Shown one piece after another: positions 1-9,200 of a DNA stretch of 15,336 nt. The translations under genes were made by a program, and so were the position numbers. This stretch comes from Planctomycetia bacterium (lineage in GTDB: Bacteria > Planctomycetota > Planctomycetia > Gemmatales > Gemmataceae): NCBI GenBank assembly GCA_022616395.1, contig JAKEEV010000985.1, forward strand, positions 1 to 15,336, read 5' to 3'. How positions within the stretch are numbered: position 1 is the first letter of the stretch; every line of letters begins with the position of its first letter. The notes beneath the pieces are model-generated. The model had not been told where the DNA came from and ran no database searches. It saw nothing but the letters and a program-made list of their open reading frames with translations.

Positions 1-866
1 ACTAACACAACCCGAAATCCGGTCGCCGAGTCGCGTTGATGCGGAGCAAGCGCATTGCGATACTCGGCCCGGCAAGCGGTGGCCTGGTTCTTCCACGAAC
101 CGCCACGCAATACGCGGAATCGGCCTTCCGCTGGCCCCGGCGGATCGCGAAGCGGCAATGTGGAATAGTACGCTTCTGCGTACCAGTCCGAGCACCATTC
201 CCACACGTTTCCGTGCATGTCGTGAAGCCCCCACGCGGAGGCTGGATAGCGCGCCACGGGCGTTGTGCGACCGATTGAGCGCGCTGGTTCGCCTTCGCCA
301 TACGGATAAGCCGCGTCGAAGTTCCCCTGAGTAGAGTTAAAGCTCTCGCCGAAACTGAACGGCGTTGTGGTGCCAGCACGACAGGCGTATTCCCACTCAG
401 CTTCCGTGGGCAAGCGATATGTTCGCCCCGCGGCCCGCTCTTCTGGTCGCTCGCTCACCTTCCGGCAAAACGTCACTGCTTCTTCCCAGGAAACGCTTTC
501 GACCGGGTAGTCTGGTCCGCCGCCTTCGGTCAGAGTGAATCGCGATGGGTTCTTGCCTGTGACCGTAAGGTACGCGGACTGCGTGACCAGATGAACGCCA
601 AGATAGAATGCATTGCCGATGACGACTTCGTGAACGGGTTTCTCGTTGGCGCGGTGGCCCGGTTCCGTATCGGGCGAACCCATCATGAACTTCCCCGCGG
701 GGATGAGCACGAAGGCCATGCCGATGGAGTTGGTGAGCGTCTTCGGGCCGGTGGCCGGAACGCTGACAAGTACATCGTCGAGCACCTTGCCGAGATCAAC
801 TCGCCGAGCCGTGCGCCTGCCGGTCTCGCGTTTCGCTTCGCCCGCTGGCTCGTCAGGCTCTGGCAT
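1..866 (-). CDS. SUMF1/formylglycine-generating-enzyme-like domain protein (3' end cut by the window edge)
   Basis: This frame stays open leftward to the window edge and gives 288 residues. The FGE-sulfatase/SUMF1 fold is clear: IGMAFVLIPAGKFMMGSP (about 48-65), YPVESVSWEEA, RLPTEAEWEYACRAG (151-165), WGLHDMHGNVWEW (212-224), LRGGSW (253-258) and TGFRVVL at the end. The family usually stops soon after GFR, so only a few residues should be missing. True FGE uses two cysteines after the GGS motif; here only C265 remains and the first position reads as asparagine (N260), so sulfatase-activating oxidase activity is unlikely. Many bacterial relatives likewise act as ligand-binding or enzyme-accessory modules. 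No signal peptide or membrane helix is seen. ATG at 866 was chosen because GGAGAG lies 3 nt before it; the frame is open only back to a stop at 939-941. It is divergent from the two giant genes. Confidence 0.9.
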   Translation of the reverse strand, partial: MPEPDEPAGEAKRETGRRTARRVDLGKVLDDVLVSVPATGPKTLTNSIGMAFVLIPAGKFMMGSPDTEPGHRANEKPVHEVVIGNAFYLGVHLVTQSAYLTVTGKNPSRFTLTEGGGPDYPVESVSWEEAVTFCRKVSERPEERAAGRTYRLPTEAEWEYACRAGTTTPFSFGESFNSTQGNFDAAYPYGEGEPARSIGRTTPVARYPASAWGLHDMHGNVWEWCSDWYAEAYYSTLPLRDPPGPAEGRFRVLRGGSWKNQATACRAEYRNALAPHQRDSATGFRVVL

Positions 867-885
867 TGGCTCTCCAACTGTTTTC

Positions 886-942
886 GTAGGACGGCCTTTC
901 TCGGCCGTCTGTTTTTGCGACGGCCTGGAAAGGCCGTCCTAC
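886..942. repeat. GC-rich hairpin element upstream of the FGE-like gene
   Basis: GTAGGACGGCCTTTC at 886-900 is perfectly reverse-complemented at 928-942. A second pair, GGCCGTC at 903-909 and GACGGCC at 919-925, continues the stem after a 2x2 internal mismatch. The result is about 22 paired bases with the 9-nt loop TGTTTTTGC. It lies 10 nt upstream of the FGE-like ribosome binding site, so in that transcript it would be a 5' leader hairpin. I recall similar dispersed palindromes in Gemmata-type genomes, but this copy was not compared with any. Confidence 0.8.
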
Positions 943-1152
943 TTGCGGCTGCGCGGAATCACCGCGCCTCTGCGCACAGCTTACCCGATTCGTCCAGAAA
1001 CTCTACGGCGGTCGGCTAACTGTCCTTTCGCCGGAAGCGCTGAGCATCCGAGAAAGAACGGACCGGCCGCGAACGTATCGTGTATCGGCAGCTTGCGCCG
1101 CTACAATCCTTACACCCGCGACAATCGCCCGAGTTCTTGGTTGAACTTCAAA
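943..1152. other. Rest of the divergent intergenic region
   Basis: The gap between the divergent FGE-like and giant-protein starts is 286 nt (867-1152), of which the hairpin takes 886-942. The remaining 210 nt hold no convincing gene. An open frame running through it toward 1153 has no protein-family signal and overlaps the FGE-like coding sequence on the other strand. Promoters for both directions should be here; only one weak candidate (TACAAT at 1102) was visible. Confidence 0.6.
1102..1107 (+). promoter_or_regulatory. Possible -10 element for the giant-protein genes
   Basis: TACAAT matches the sigma-70 -10 consensus at 5 of 6 bases and lies 45 nt before the start codon at 1153. No good -35 box is seen 16-18 nt upstream. 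The same hexamer occurs upstream of purE at 13587. Weak evidence. Confidence 0.25.
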
Positions 1153-4100
1153 ATGAGTAGCGGACCTTCACCTGCTCCTCCGTGGCGCGGACCCGCAGCC
1201 GCTCCACCCACTCCGCCCGGCGCTCCGTGGCGGTCGGCTCCTGCGCGCGTGCCGTATCGTCCGCGCTGGCGAAAGCTGGCTCTGGCGGGCGGGCTGGCTC
1301 TGGTTGCTCTGGTCGCGGTGACGTGGATCGTGTTGTGGGTTCGTCCTCCGGCACCGGCTCGAATTGTCATTCTCTCCGCAAGCTATGACCGCACGACGGC
1401 GGTTCCTCCCAATCCGTATGGGAAGCACGATGCGCGCGAACTCGCCTCACTGACACGCCCCGGAAGTTGGTTTGGCACACGCTCGCGCCTCACCGGTGGC
1501 CCGACGAGTCCGCTCACGCGAATCGGATTGCCCGATCTCTCGACAGTGCGCGAGAAGTGCGTTGTGGTGTTCATCGCGGCTCACGGAGGACGCGACCGCG
1601 ACGGCCCCTTCCTGTTTCCTGAAGACACAAGCGGCGACCCAAGCGAACGCGTGCGCTTCAAAACGATTCTCGATCGACTTGCACGCTTACCCGCCGACAA
1701 ACAGAAGTTGCTCATCATTGACGCAACTCACGCGCCCGCGTTCGCCGACCTCGGGCTTGTTCATAACGACTTCGCGGCTGCCGTGGAGGAACTCGACGCG
1801 GCCGGAGACATCGCGAAGGTGCCGAACCTCGTAATCTTCCTCAGTAGCGGTGCGGATGAACGCTCCTGGTGTTCGCCCGAATGGGGAAAGTCCGCCTTCA
1901 CGCATTTCACGATGACCGGGTTAAACGGCTCGGCCGATGCCGATGGCAACAAGCGCGTGACCGCAAGCGAACTGATCGCGTTCGTGACTCCGAAAGTCTT
2001 CGAGTGGGCACGCGACAATCGCGGGGCGCGGCAAATGCCCGTCCTTCTGCCGAAGACCGATGGCATTCAGCGAACAAGCAGGATGCATCTTGTCTCGGTT
2101 GATGGAAAGCCATCCGCCCCAGTTGCTCCAACGCCATTCGATCCGCCAGCGGAACTGGAACAACTCTGGAGCGAGTACCGCGCACTCGCAACCGCGACTC
2201 CTCCGCCGACCGCGTACACTCCTCACCTGTGGAGGCAATACGAAGCCTGGGTGTTGAGGTACGAGGAACTGATTCTCGCCAACGACACCGAAGGCGCGAA
2301 AATTGCCCGAGCCAACGCCGATGAACTTCGCCGAAAGATCGAATCGGCGCGCACGCTCGACATCAGCCCGCAAACACTCGCACTGCAATCCGCCGTCGGC
2401 GGGCAGAAGTTCGTCAATGAGCTTCCGAACGGATTCGTGACGGACATCGGCACGCTTGCGGGCAAGTCACCCGCTGATCGCGGAAAAACTTGGATTGCTT
2501 TACGAGATGCGAAGGCGAATGTTCCATCCGCGAACTTATTGTGGGTCCGAGCGCTCATCGAATGGACCGCGGTTGATCCGCTCAATCGCTTGCCCATTGC
2601 CCGCGACCTCGTTCCGCTGGTCGAAGAAGGCTTCTCGATTCGCCCCGCGGAGTTGCACTTCCTCGCGATGCTGGCGAAGCATCTTCCGCCGCAAAGTAAG
2701 GCGGAAGTGATCGGCCCGCTCCTCACGCAAGTGCTTCGCCAGCGCGTTTGGGTGGAAGAGTTGGCAAGTGGAGTCGCACCGAACCCGCACGGGGAGTTCT
2801 CGGAATATCCGTTCGCTGAGTTTCTGTACGCGTGGAACCCGAAAGCCCTCGCGGATGTCGATGCCCTTCGGCGCGCGAGCGAAGATTTGTGCTTCGCGAC
2901 CAATGAGGCAAGCTGGCAAGACGCAAAGAAGTGGGTGAAGACCAGAGATGAATCCTCGGGGAAAGTCGCTCAACAACAACTGCACCGCGCCAGGTTGCTC
3001 GTGAGCGAGTGGCATCGCCAAGCGCATGTCCTTCCGGGCATCGGAGAGTGGACCGCGCGCAGACTCATTCACCCCGCGGACGATGCTTTCTTCCGCCGAG
3101 CCGGCCAGTGGAGCGACGGCTACACTTCCGCCGCGCTCATCCGTGGAGCGCCCGCTTCCGACGAGGTTCTCACTTCTCCGAATGTCAACCGGGATCGCTC
3201 GGGCGAATTGCAGAAAGCCGAACTGACGCTGAGTGAGGAAACCGCTACCCTGCTGAAAGCGAAGCCGGAGTTCGATGCCGGTCCAACTCCGCGCGCGGAA
3301 GCCGTGAAGTGGTGGAATCACGCGGACGCGGTGTTCACGGCTGCTCCTCCCAAGAACTTCGATCCCGCTCAACGTGTGGCGCTTGCTCGTGAGTTCCGCC
3401 GCGTGTCTCGTCAATTGCTCATCACCGGAGAAACGCACCCCGAACCGCTGCCGGAAGTCACAGCGGCCAAAACGCGCGAGATCGCGTTCCAGACGGCCGA
3501 ACGCCGAGGAAGGTGGATGCTCGGTCGGCTGGGCGCTCCGCTTCACATGGGCGCCCTCATTGAAGTGCGACCCGGTGAGGATTCGACCGCGCTCTCTAAG
3601 CGACTGACGTGGTTCGCGTTCCAGGCGGACGGGAGGCAATCGCTCGCGGAGTTCGGTTCACGCTGTGGAGAACTCTTCGCCGCCGCGACCACTCTTGCAA
3701 AGCGAATGAATAACCCCACACTCGCCGACGTGTGGATTCGCATCTCGCCCGCTCATGCTGCGATTACCGACGAACCAATTGATCGCCTGCGCAGAGAACG
3801 TGTGCGCGCTTATCTCGCGTACCAGGCGAAGCGCACATTCGAGGATCACTGGTACGGAGAAGGCACGACTCCTTACTATCGCATCGCGGTTCAGAAACTC
3901 TCAGGTGATGCTACTGGAGTTGTGTCTGCGTTCGATTTGGCGGGCGATCCGTTCGCGCCGTATCTTGCCGTTCCTCCGTTCCCGGTGGAGCCGGAGTTGC
4001 CAGAGCGAATCGCGATCACGGATGAACCGAACCCCGCGGTGAACGTGAAGTTCAAGCCGAAGGGTAAGTTGGGACTCAGTGGCGTTCCCGTCTTCTGGAC

Positions 4101-6027
4101 CGATCCAGCCACTCGAACGCCCCCCAGTAGCGCGGTCGAAGAGATCAGACTCACTCGACCGCCTCTTCCCCAGCCGCTCACGCCCAAAGCTCAAACACAG
4201 CCCTTCCAGATCAACGGATTCTTTCGCGGGCAATTCATCGCGCGTTCATGCCCGGTAGACTTCTACGCGATCCCTGACCGAACCGCGGTCACGGCTCCGC
4301 TTCCGCAAGACGTTGGGCTTGCGCTGCGTGCCGATCCAAATTCGCGGAAGCTCTACGGCTTCGGCACCGGTGCCGTTGCGATTGTGCTCGACTGTTCGGG
4401 CAGCATGGCTCGCAATCAGAACGATCCGAAGAGTGTGGGACGATACCCGCTCGCGCTCGAAGCGTTCGCCACACTCTTGAACGAACTCCCTGCCGGGACG
4501 CACCTGACTGTGTTCACCTTCGGCGCGAGAACAACGAGCGCGAAGACCCCCGAAGACACCATTCAGGAAGTGATGACCCTCACCAAACTGCCGCTTGATC
4601 GCGCAAAGATACTCGAAGAGGTGCTGAACCGGGTTCGCACGCTTCAGCCGTATCACGAATCGCCCATTGTCCGCGCTGTGGTGAAGGCGAAGAACAGCAT
4701 TGCGAACGCGAAGGTTCCATTCAAGGCCGTTGTGCTGATCTCCGACGCGGTCGATACGCGATTCGCCCAGGATCCGGAATTCGCCGACAAGAAGCGATCC
4801 ATTTCGGAAACACTCCGCGCGGAGTTCGAGCCGGCGAAGGTGGCTCTGGGTGTCGCGTCGTTCAAGGTGGACATCAAGGAGGAGCAGGCGATTCAGGCCG
4901 AGTTCAAGATAGTTGAGAAACTTACCCCAACGGGTCTGTTTGTTTCTCACACGGACGTGAAGCAACTCGCTGACTGGCTGCTCTCCGGGCTGAACCCGCG
5001 TGTGCGATTCGCGCTCGATCCGCTCACGTCCGATACTCCCCCACCCGGCGAACTTTTGGCCGGAAGCGCGGAAACAGATAACTGGTATGCAGGGAAACTC
5101 AGTTCGGGCGATTACCGAGTGCGAATTGTCGACGGTCCGGCCTTCGCGAGTGACATCCGGTTGTCACCAGGTGACTTCCTCTTGCTGGAACTCACCGAGA
5201 ATGAGAAGAAGTTTTCGCTGAAACGACACTGGTATGCGCACACCGTGCCTGCCATTGCGAAGGCCGGAGAGAGCCAGGACCCGTGGCGGCTGGCTCTGCT
5301 TCAGAACTGGTCGAAGGATAACCGGCTCGAACTGTTCGCGGCCATCGACGGCGACCCGGACAAGGTCAATCCGCTCACGCCAACACGAATCGCAGACGTG
5401 TGGTTCGACTCAACGCCATCCGTTCCGCAACCGGAACCGGTCGCGATTCGCTGGCGCGCGGAGGGCGGTTATCCGTGCCCGAGTTGGGTAATTGATTCTC
5501 CTGGCTGGCCGAACTTCCCCGGTAGCTCAAGCGCGGCCTCGCCCAAACTCAGCGCGTGGTGGTCGGCCGAGCCGTTCCCGGCCGCGGATGTGAAGTTCGT
5601 GGCTTCGCCCAAATCGGGTGTGGTCGGAACAAGCGGCTGCGAACTGATAACCGGAGGAGTCGCGATCAAGATTGAATCAGTCACGCTCGAAGAGCACGAG
5701 GTGGACATCGCGCCCGGTGATCGCCGAAAGCAACTGTGCCTGGTCGTGCGGTTGTCGCATCCGAAGGACAACCCGGTGTTCGCGCGGCCGACGGGAGTTG
5801 CGCCCACCGCGCGTGAATGGCGCGTTTACAAGTCCGCGAACAGAACAACGAGCCTCTTCTGGTGGTCGGGGCTGAACGAGGCTTCGGTGAAGGCGAAGGT
5901 GACCGGCTTCGAGTTCGTGGTGTTGAATGACGCGCTGAATGTCGCCAAGAAAGCCAGCCAGCACCTGACACTCCCCGCGCCCACACCGACGAGCAACTCC
6001 GAGCGACCCAAACCGCTGACGAAGTAA
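1153..6027 (+). CDS. Giant membrane-anchored pseudo-caspase / vWA protein (1624 aa)
   Basis: A proline-rich tail (1-40) ending in basic RPRWRK leads to one membrane helix (about 42-63), so most of the protein should be outside the cytoplasm. Residues about 70-310 resemble caspase-like peptidases (C14): FIAAHGG carries the catalytic-type His144, but the usual DCCHSG site reads DATHAP (190-195), placing Thr192 at the nucleophile. An EF-hand-type loop follows, D262-A-D264-G-N266-K-R268 to E273. Residues about 330-950 are mostly helical with no recognised family. From about 953 the chain looks beta-rich, then a vWA domain (about 1075-1255) has MIDAS D1080-x-S1082-x-S1084, Ser1170 in the usual threonine loop, and D1198. 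The tail (about 1270-1624) is unassigned. The start is chosen because it gives this tail plus helix; no Shine-Dalgarno is evident. The next gene is a paralogue. A surface sensor or scaffold is an inference. Confidence 0.85.
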   Translation: MSSGPSPAPPWRGPAAAPPTPPGAPWRSAPARVPYRPRWRKLALAGGLALVALVAVTWIVLWVRPPAPARIVILSASYDRTTAVPPNPYGKHDARELASLTRPGSWFGTRSRLTGGPTSPLTRIGLPDLSTVREKCVVVFIAAHGGRDRDGPFLFPEDTSGDPSERVRFKTILDRLARLPADKQKLLIIDATHAPAFADLGLVHNDFAAAVEELDAAGDIAKVPNLVIFLSSGADERSWCSPEWGKSAFTHFTMTGLNGSADADGNKRVTASELIAFVTPKVFEWARDNRGARQMPVLLPKTDGIQRTSRMHLVSVDGKPSAPVAPTPFDPPAELEQLWSEYRALATATPPPTAYTPHLWRQYEAWVLRYEELILANDTEGAKIARANADELRRKIESARTLDISPQTLALQSAVGGQKFVNELPNGFVTDIGTLAGKSPADRGKTWIALRDAKANVPSANLLWVRALIEWTAVDPLNRLPIARDLVPLVEEGFSIRPAELHFLAMLAKHLPPQSKAEVIGPLLTQVLRQRVWVEELASGVAPNPHGEFSEYPFAEFLYAWNPKALADVDALRRASEDLCFATNEASWQDAKKWVKTRDESSGKVAQQQLHRARLLVSEWHRQAHVLPGIGEWTARRLIHPADDAFFRRAGQWSDGYTSAALIRGAPASDEVLTSPNVNRDRSGELQKAELTLSEETATLLKAKPEFDAGPTPRAEAVKWWNHADAVFTAAPPKNFDPAQRVALAREFRRVSRQLLITGETHPEPLPEVTAAKTREIAFQTAERRGRWMLGRLGAPLHMGALIEVRPGEDSTALSKRLTWFAFQADGRQSLAEFGSRCGELFAAATTLAKRMNNPTLADVWIRISPAHAAITDEPIDRLRRERVRAYLAYQAKRTFEDHWYGEGTTPYYRIAVQKLSGDATGVVSAFDLAGDPFAPYLAVPPFPVEPELPERIAITDEPNPAVNVKFKPKGKLGLSGVPVFWTDPATRTPPSSAVEEIRLTRPPLPQPLTPKAQTQPFQINGFFRGQFIARSCPVDFYAIPDRTAVTAPLPQDVGLALRADPNSRKLYGFGTGAVAIVLDCSGSMARNQNDPKSVGRYPLALEAFATLLNELPAGTHLTVFTFGARTTSAKTPEDTIQEVMTLTKLPLDRAKILEEVLNRVRTLQPYHESPIVRAVVKAKNSIANAKVPFKAVVLISDAVDTRFAQDPEFADKKRSISETLRAEFEPAKVALGVASFKVDIKEEQAIQAEFKIVEKLTPTGLFVSHTDVKQLADWLLSGLNPRVRFALDPLTSDTPPPGELLAGSAETDNWYAGKLSSGDYRVRIVDGPAFASDIRLSPGDFLLLELTENEKKFSLKRHWYAHTVPAIAKAGESQDPWRLALLQNWSKDNRLELFAAIDGDPDKVNPLTPTRIADVWFDSTPSVPQPEPVAIRWRAEGGYPCPSWVIDSPGWPNFPGSSSAASPKLSAWWSAEPFPAADVKFVASPKSGVVGTSGCELITGGVAIKIESVTLEEHEVDIAPGDRRKQLCLVVRLSHPKDNPVFARPTGVAPTAREWRVYKSANRTTSLFWWSGLNEASVKAKVTGFEFVVLNDALNVAKKASQHLTLPAPTPTSNSERPKPLTK

Positions 6028-6031
6028 ATCG

Positions 6032-6203
6032 GAGCCGCGACCGTCAGGGAGCGATGTGTTCCTTGGACCGCGGCCATCTTGGCCGCAAGATCGATTGAGC
6101 TTCAGACGCTTCAGATAGTTCCCGAAGCGTTCCGGAGGAGAATGACTTTGCGGCCAAGATGGCCGCGGTCCAGACAAGAAGCGCTCCCTGACGGTCGCGG
6201 CTC
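6032..6203. repeat. 172-bp nested inverted repeat between the two giant genes
   Basis: Two perfect inverted pairs are nested. The outer arms are 22 nt (6032-6053 and 6182-6203; the left arm begins GAGCCGCGACCGTCAGGG). The inner arms are 24 nt (6065-6088 and 6148-6171; the left arm begins GGACCGCGGCCATCTTGG). The inner arm is itself partly palindromic, around GGCCATCTTGGCC. The central loop is 59 nt. It starts 4 nt after the stop codon of the first giant gene and could act as attenuator, RNA-stability element or terminator in a shared transcript. I recall such palindromes as dispersed repeats in planctomycete and acidobacterial genomes. Confidence 0.9.
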
Positions 6204-6214
6204 TGATGAATACC

Positions 6215-6231
6215 ATGCCGCTTCGCGGCAT
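6215..6231. repeat. Small hairpin ATGCCGC-TTC-GCGGCAT
   Basis: A perfect 7-bp stem with a 3-nt loop lies 11 nt after the large nested repeat and 15 nt before the start codon at 6247. It may be the edge of the same repeat element, or it may affect access to the ribosome binding region. Confidence 0.6.
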
Positions 6232-6246
6232 TACGGAAACGCATTC

Positions 6247-9200
6247 ATGTCCGATACACCTTCTCCTCCGCGTTTGTGGCGAACGAGGGGACCGACTCCG
6301 CCGGGAGCGCGTCGGCGGTCTCGGCTTCTCGGCGTCCTGCTTGCGCTCACCGCGCTTGCGGGTGTCGCGGCCGGGTTGCTCTACTGGCTCTCTCCTCCGA
6401 GCCAGCCGGCTGTGTTAAGTGTGTCGATCACCGCCGGGCCAACCGGAAGCGGTCCAGTGCCGTGGGCGGAGCAGGATCGTGCTGCGCTCATTTCGTCCGG
6501 CGTGCTTGGTCGCCCAATCGACGATCCCGCGGCGAATCCCAGCCGCGACCAGATTCGCTTACGCTTTGCGGCTCTGGCGAAGTCTCGTTCGCAACCGGTT
6601 GTGATTCACCTCACGGCACCGGCCGCGGTGGACGGCGCGGGGACTGTGTTTCTGTTTCCAGGCGATCGCGCCGGCGATAGTCCACGCAACAGACTCACAC
6701 TTGCGGATCTGCTCGTCACGGTAAGCGAATGCCCCGCGCGGAACAAGTTGCTCATTCTTCAACTCACTCCGCCCGCCGCTGATCCACTGTTCGCGCAACC
6801 GAACGGGAATCTCTCCGCGGCTGTATTCGCGGCACTCGAAGCGGTGCAGGATGACAACCGGCTGTGTCTGGTCGCGTGCGGGCCGGGTCAGTCGCCGATT
6901 GCTTCGCCCGAACTCGGCCGGTCGGCGTTCAGTTACTATCTCGAAGTCGGGCTAAGAGGCTCTGCGGACGAAGATCGCGACGGCCGAGTGAGTGTGCGGG
7001 AGCTTGCTGCGTTCGTCCGCGCTCGTGTCAGCCGATGGACAAGTGAGAATCGCGCTACGGCTCAGACGCCCACTCTCGTCGGCGCTGCGGAAGATTTCGT
7101 GCTTCGCGTGAACCCTTCTTCAAGTTCAACAGAAGAGAAAACGCTGAACGAAATCGCGTATCCCGACTGGCTCAAGGCCGCGTGGGTATCGCTTGACCGC
7201 TGGCACGCGGATGGGCGAGCGGTTTCAGCGCCGTGGGCGTTCCGGCAACTGCGAACGGCTCTGCTGGCGGCTGAACGCGACTTGCGCGCTGGCTTGTCTC
7301 CTGATGAAGTGAAACGCGCTCTCGAACAGCAACTCAGCGCTGCGGAGCAACTGGCGACTTCCCTGCGCGCTGTGCCAACACCCGACCCGCTCCCCACGCT
7401 GGCAGCGACTTTCCCCGGCTATGTGCTTCCCGAATCGGGACTGGTGGAGCAACTTCGAACTGTTGCGAACGCGGTCGAAGCGAAGCCTGTTCCTGTTCCC
7501 GCGAAGGCCGACGAGAAGCCAGTCGACCCGCCACTTCCGAGTGAGTTCGAGCCGTTCAAAGCGAAGCCGCACGCGCTTGTCGTTGCCGCGGCGTTCCTGG
7601 TACTGGCGGATGATCCGAACCCATCGCCGGTTCGCGTGAAGAACTTCGCGAAGTTGCTCATCGCTCAAGATCCACAGATTAGATTCGCGGAAGTGTTGCT
7701 CATTCGCCGACTCGCGGCACTCGCGGATCAAGGAGCGCTTGCGCCCTGGTCTGGTGAACGCGCTTCGCTTGCCCTTCAAACCGCCCGCTGGCTCGAAGAC
7801 GCTTCAAGTCGGCCCGAAGTGGTCGCGTGGGCCAAGCCCGCGCTCGATGAGGGTTACCGCAAGCGCGCGGGTGCCGAAGCGGTTCTCTTCGCGCCCGGTT
7901 ACGCTTCGCCAGACGAAGCGACCGCACGGCTGCGCGCTGCGGAAGCTTCCGCGCGGCAACTCAAGCAGACCGCGGATCGACTTCAGGCCGCGCTCACACT
8001 TCGCAACAATGCAACGTTGTGGATTACCGGAGCAACAATCCTCGTCAATAGCGGTACGGTGAACGCGACAGACGCGATCACTCTCGCGGACGCGGTGAGG
8101 AAGCTCAACGACACACTCATTCCCGCAACGCCGCTCACGGAGGAAGAGTTCGCGGATCGCGTTTCCGAATGGGATCGTCGTGCTGGTGCTGTGCGAGTGG
8201 CGCTTCTTACTGCGAACGCGCCACTGAAGCCCGATGCGCTCGCGGCTCTTCGCAAGCGCGCGGATGCGGTCGATGCTCGGCCTGTGGTGCTTGCGGAACT
8301 CGACGCGGTTCTTTCTTCGCCCCTTGTGCCGACTGCCGAGCGCGTGGCGCTCTGGAATGCGCGATCCGCGCTTGCGCGCCGACTGTGCGAGAACACACTT
8401 CGCAAGGACGCGGTCGATGACGAAGCCTTCTGCAAGGGTTTACCGCCGACACTCGTTCCCGAATCGCCGAGCGAGGAGCCTTACGATTCAATCCTCGCGC
8501 GCCGGCGGGCACAGTGGACGACTGCGCTTCTGCGCGCGGGGAATGCGGACCCGGCCTTTGTGAAACAAGTCGAGGACGAGTTGAAGCGCGCAGCGCCGAA
8601 TCGCTTCGAGTTCGCGGAGAAGTTACGTCGCGTGTGGGTGGAAGACGCTCCTGCGCGCCTCGGGCGCAGCGGGCCTCACGCGATTGCGCTCGCGGCGATT
8701 CTACCGGCGACTAGCTCCACGAGTTCGCTCGATCAGCCCGCGACCAATCCTCTTTCAGTGGAACGAAGAGACTTCGCACGCCGAATGTGGAGCTGGCACG
8801 CGGCACGATTCGAGTACGAAACCCGCGACCCGGCCGATCCCAGCCCGGCCGTGAGTAGCTTCATGTTCAGTAGCTCCGCGGCTCGGAGTTGTTCCGCTGT
8901 TGCCGGCGTTGGCAGTGAGCCTTTCGTCGAAGTTTCGCCAACCGCGATTCCCAGACTCACCTTCGAGAAACCCGCTGCCGAGTTAAGGTTGAACCTTCGA
9001 GCCATCGGCTCTCCCACAACGGCAAAGATTCAAGCTCTCTCGCCTTCTGATGAGTGGGTGAAGCCTGTTCCACCCACAACCGCCACGCTCGATGCCATTC
9101 GTGAACGCGCGATCTCGCTTCCCCTCTCGGCTGGGGGAAAGCCAGTTGCTCATCCAACCGCACTCGGAGTGTTGGTCGAAACAGAAGTGAAATTCGGAGG

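Noticed and set aside
2..379. Leftward open frame of 125 codons at the window start
   Set aside because: It is out of frame with the FGE-like protein, whose motifs are unambiguous in the neighbouring frame.
646..1152. In-frame open extension of 169 codons upstream of the first giant gene
   Set aside because: It overlaps the FGE-like coding sequence on the opposite strand, has no family signal, and the chosen start gives a coherent proline-rich tail plus membrane helix.
2536..3639. Long open frame of 367 codons on the minus strand
   Set aside because: It is antisense to the first giant gene and its arginine-rich composition is typical of a shadow frame.
6079..6246. In-frame open extension of 56 codons upstream of the second giant gene
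   Set aside because: It is a translation of the nested inverted repeat; the Met at 6247 gives a tail and membrane helix like those of the paralogue.
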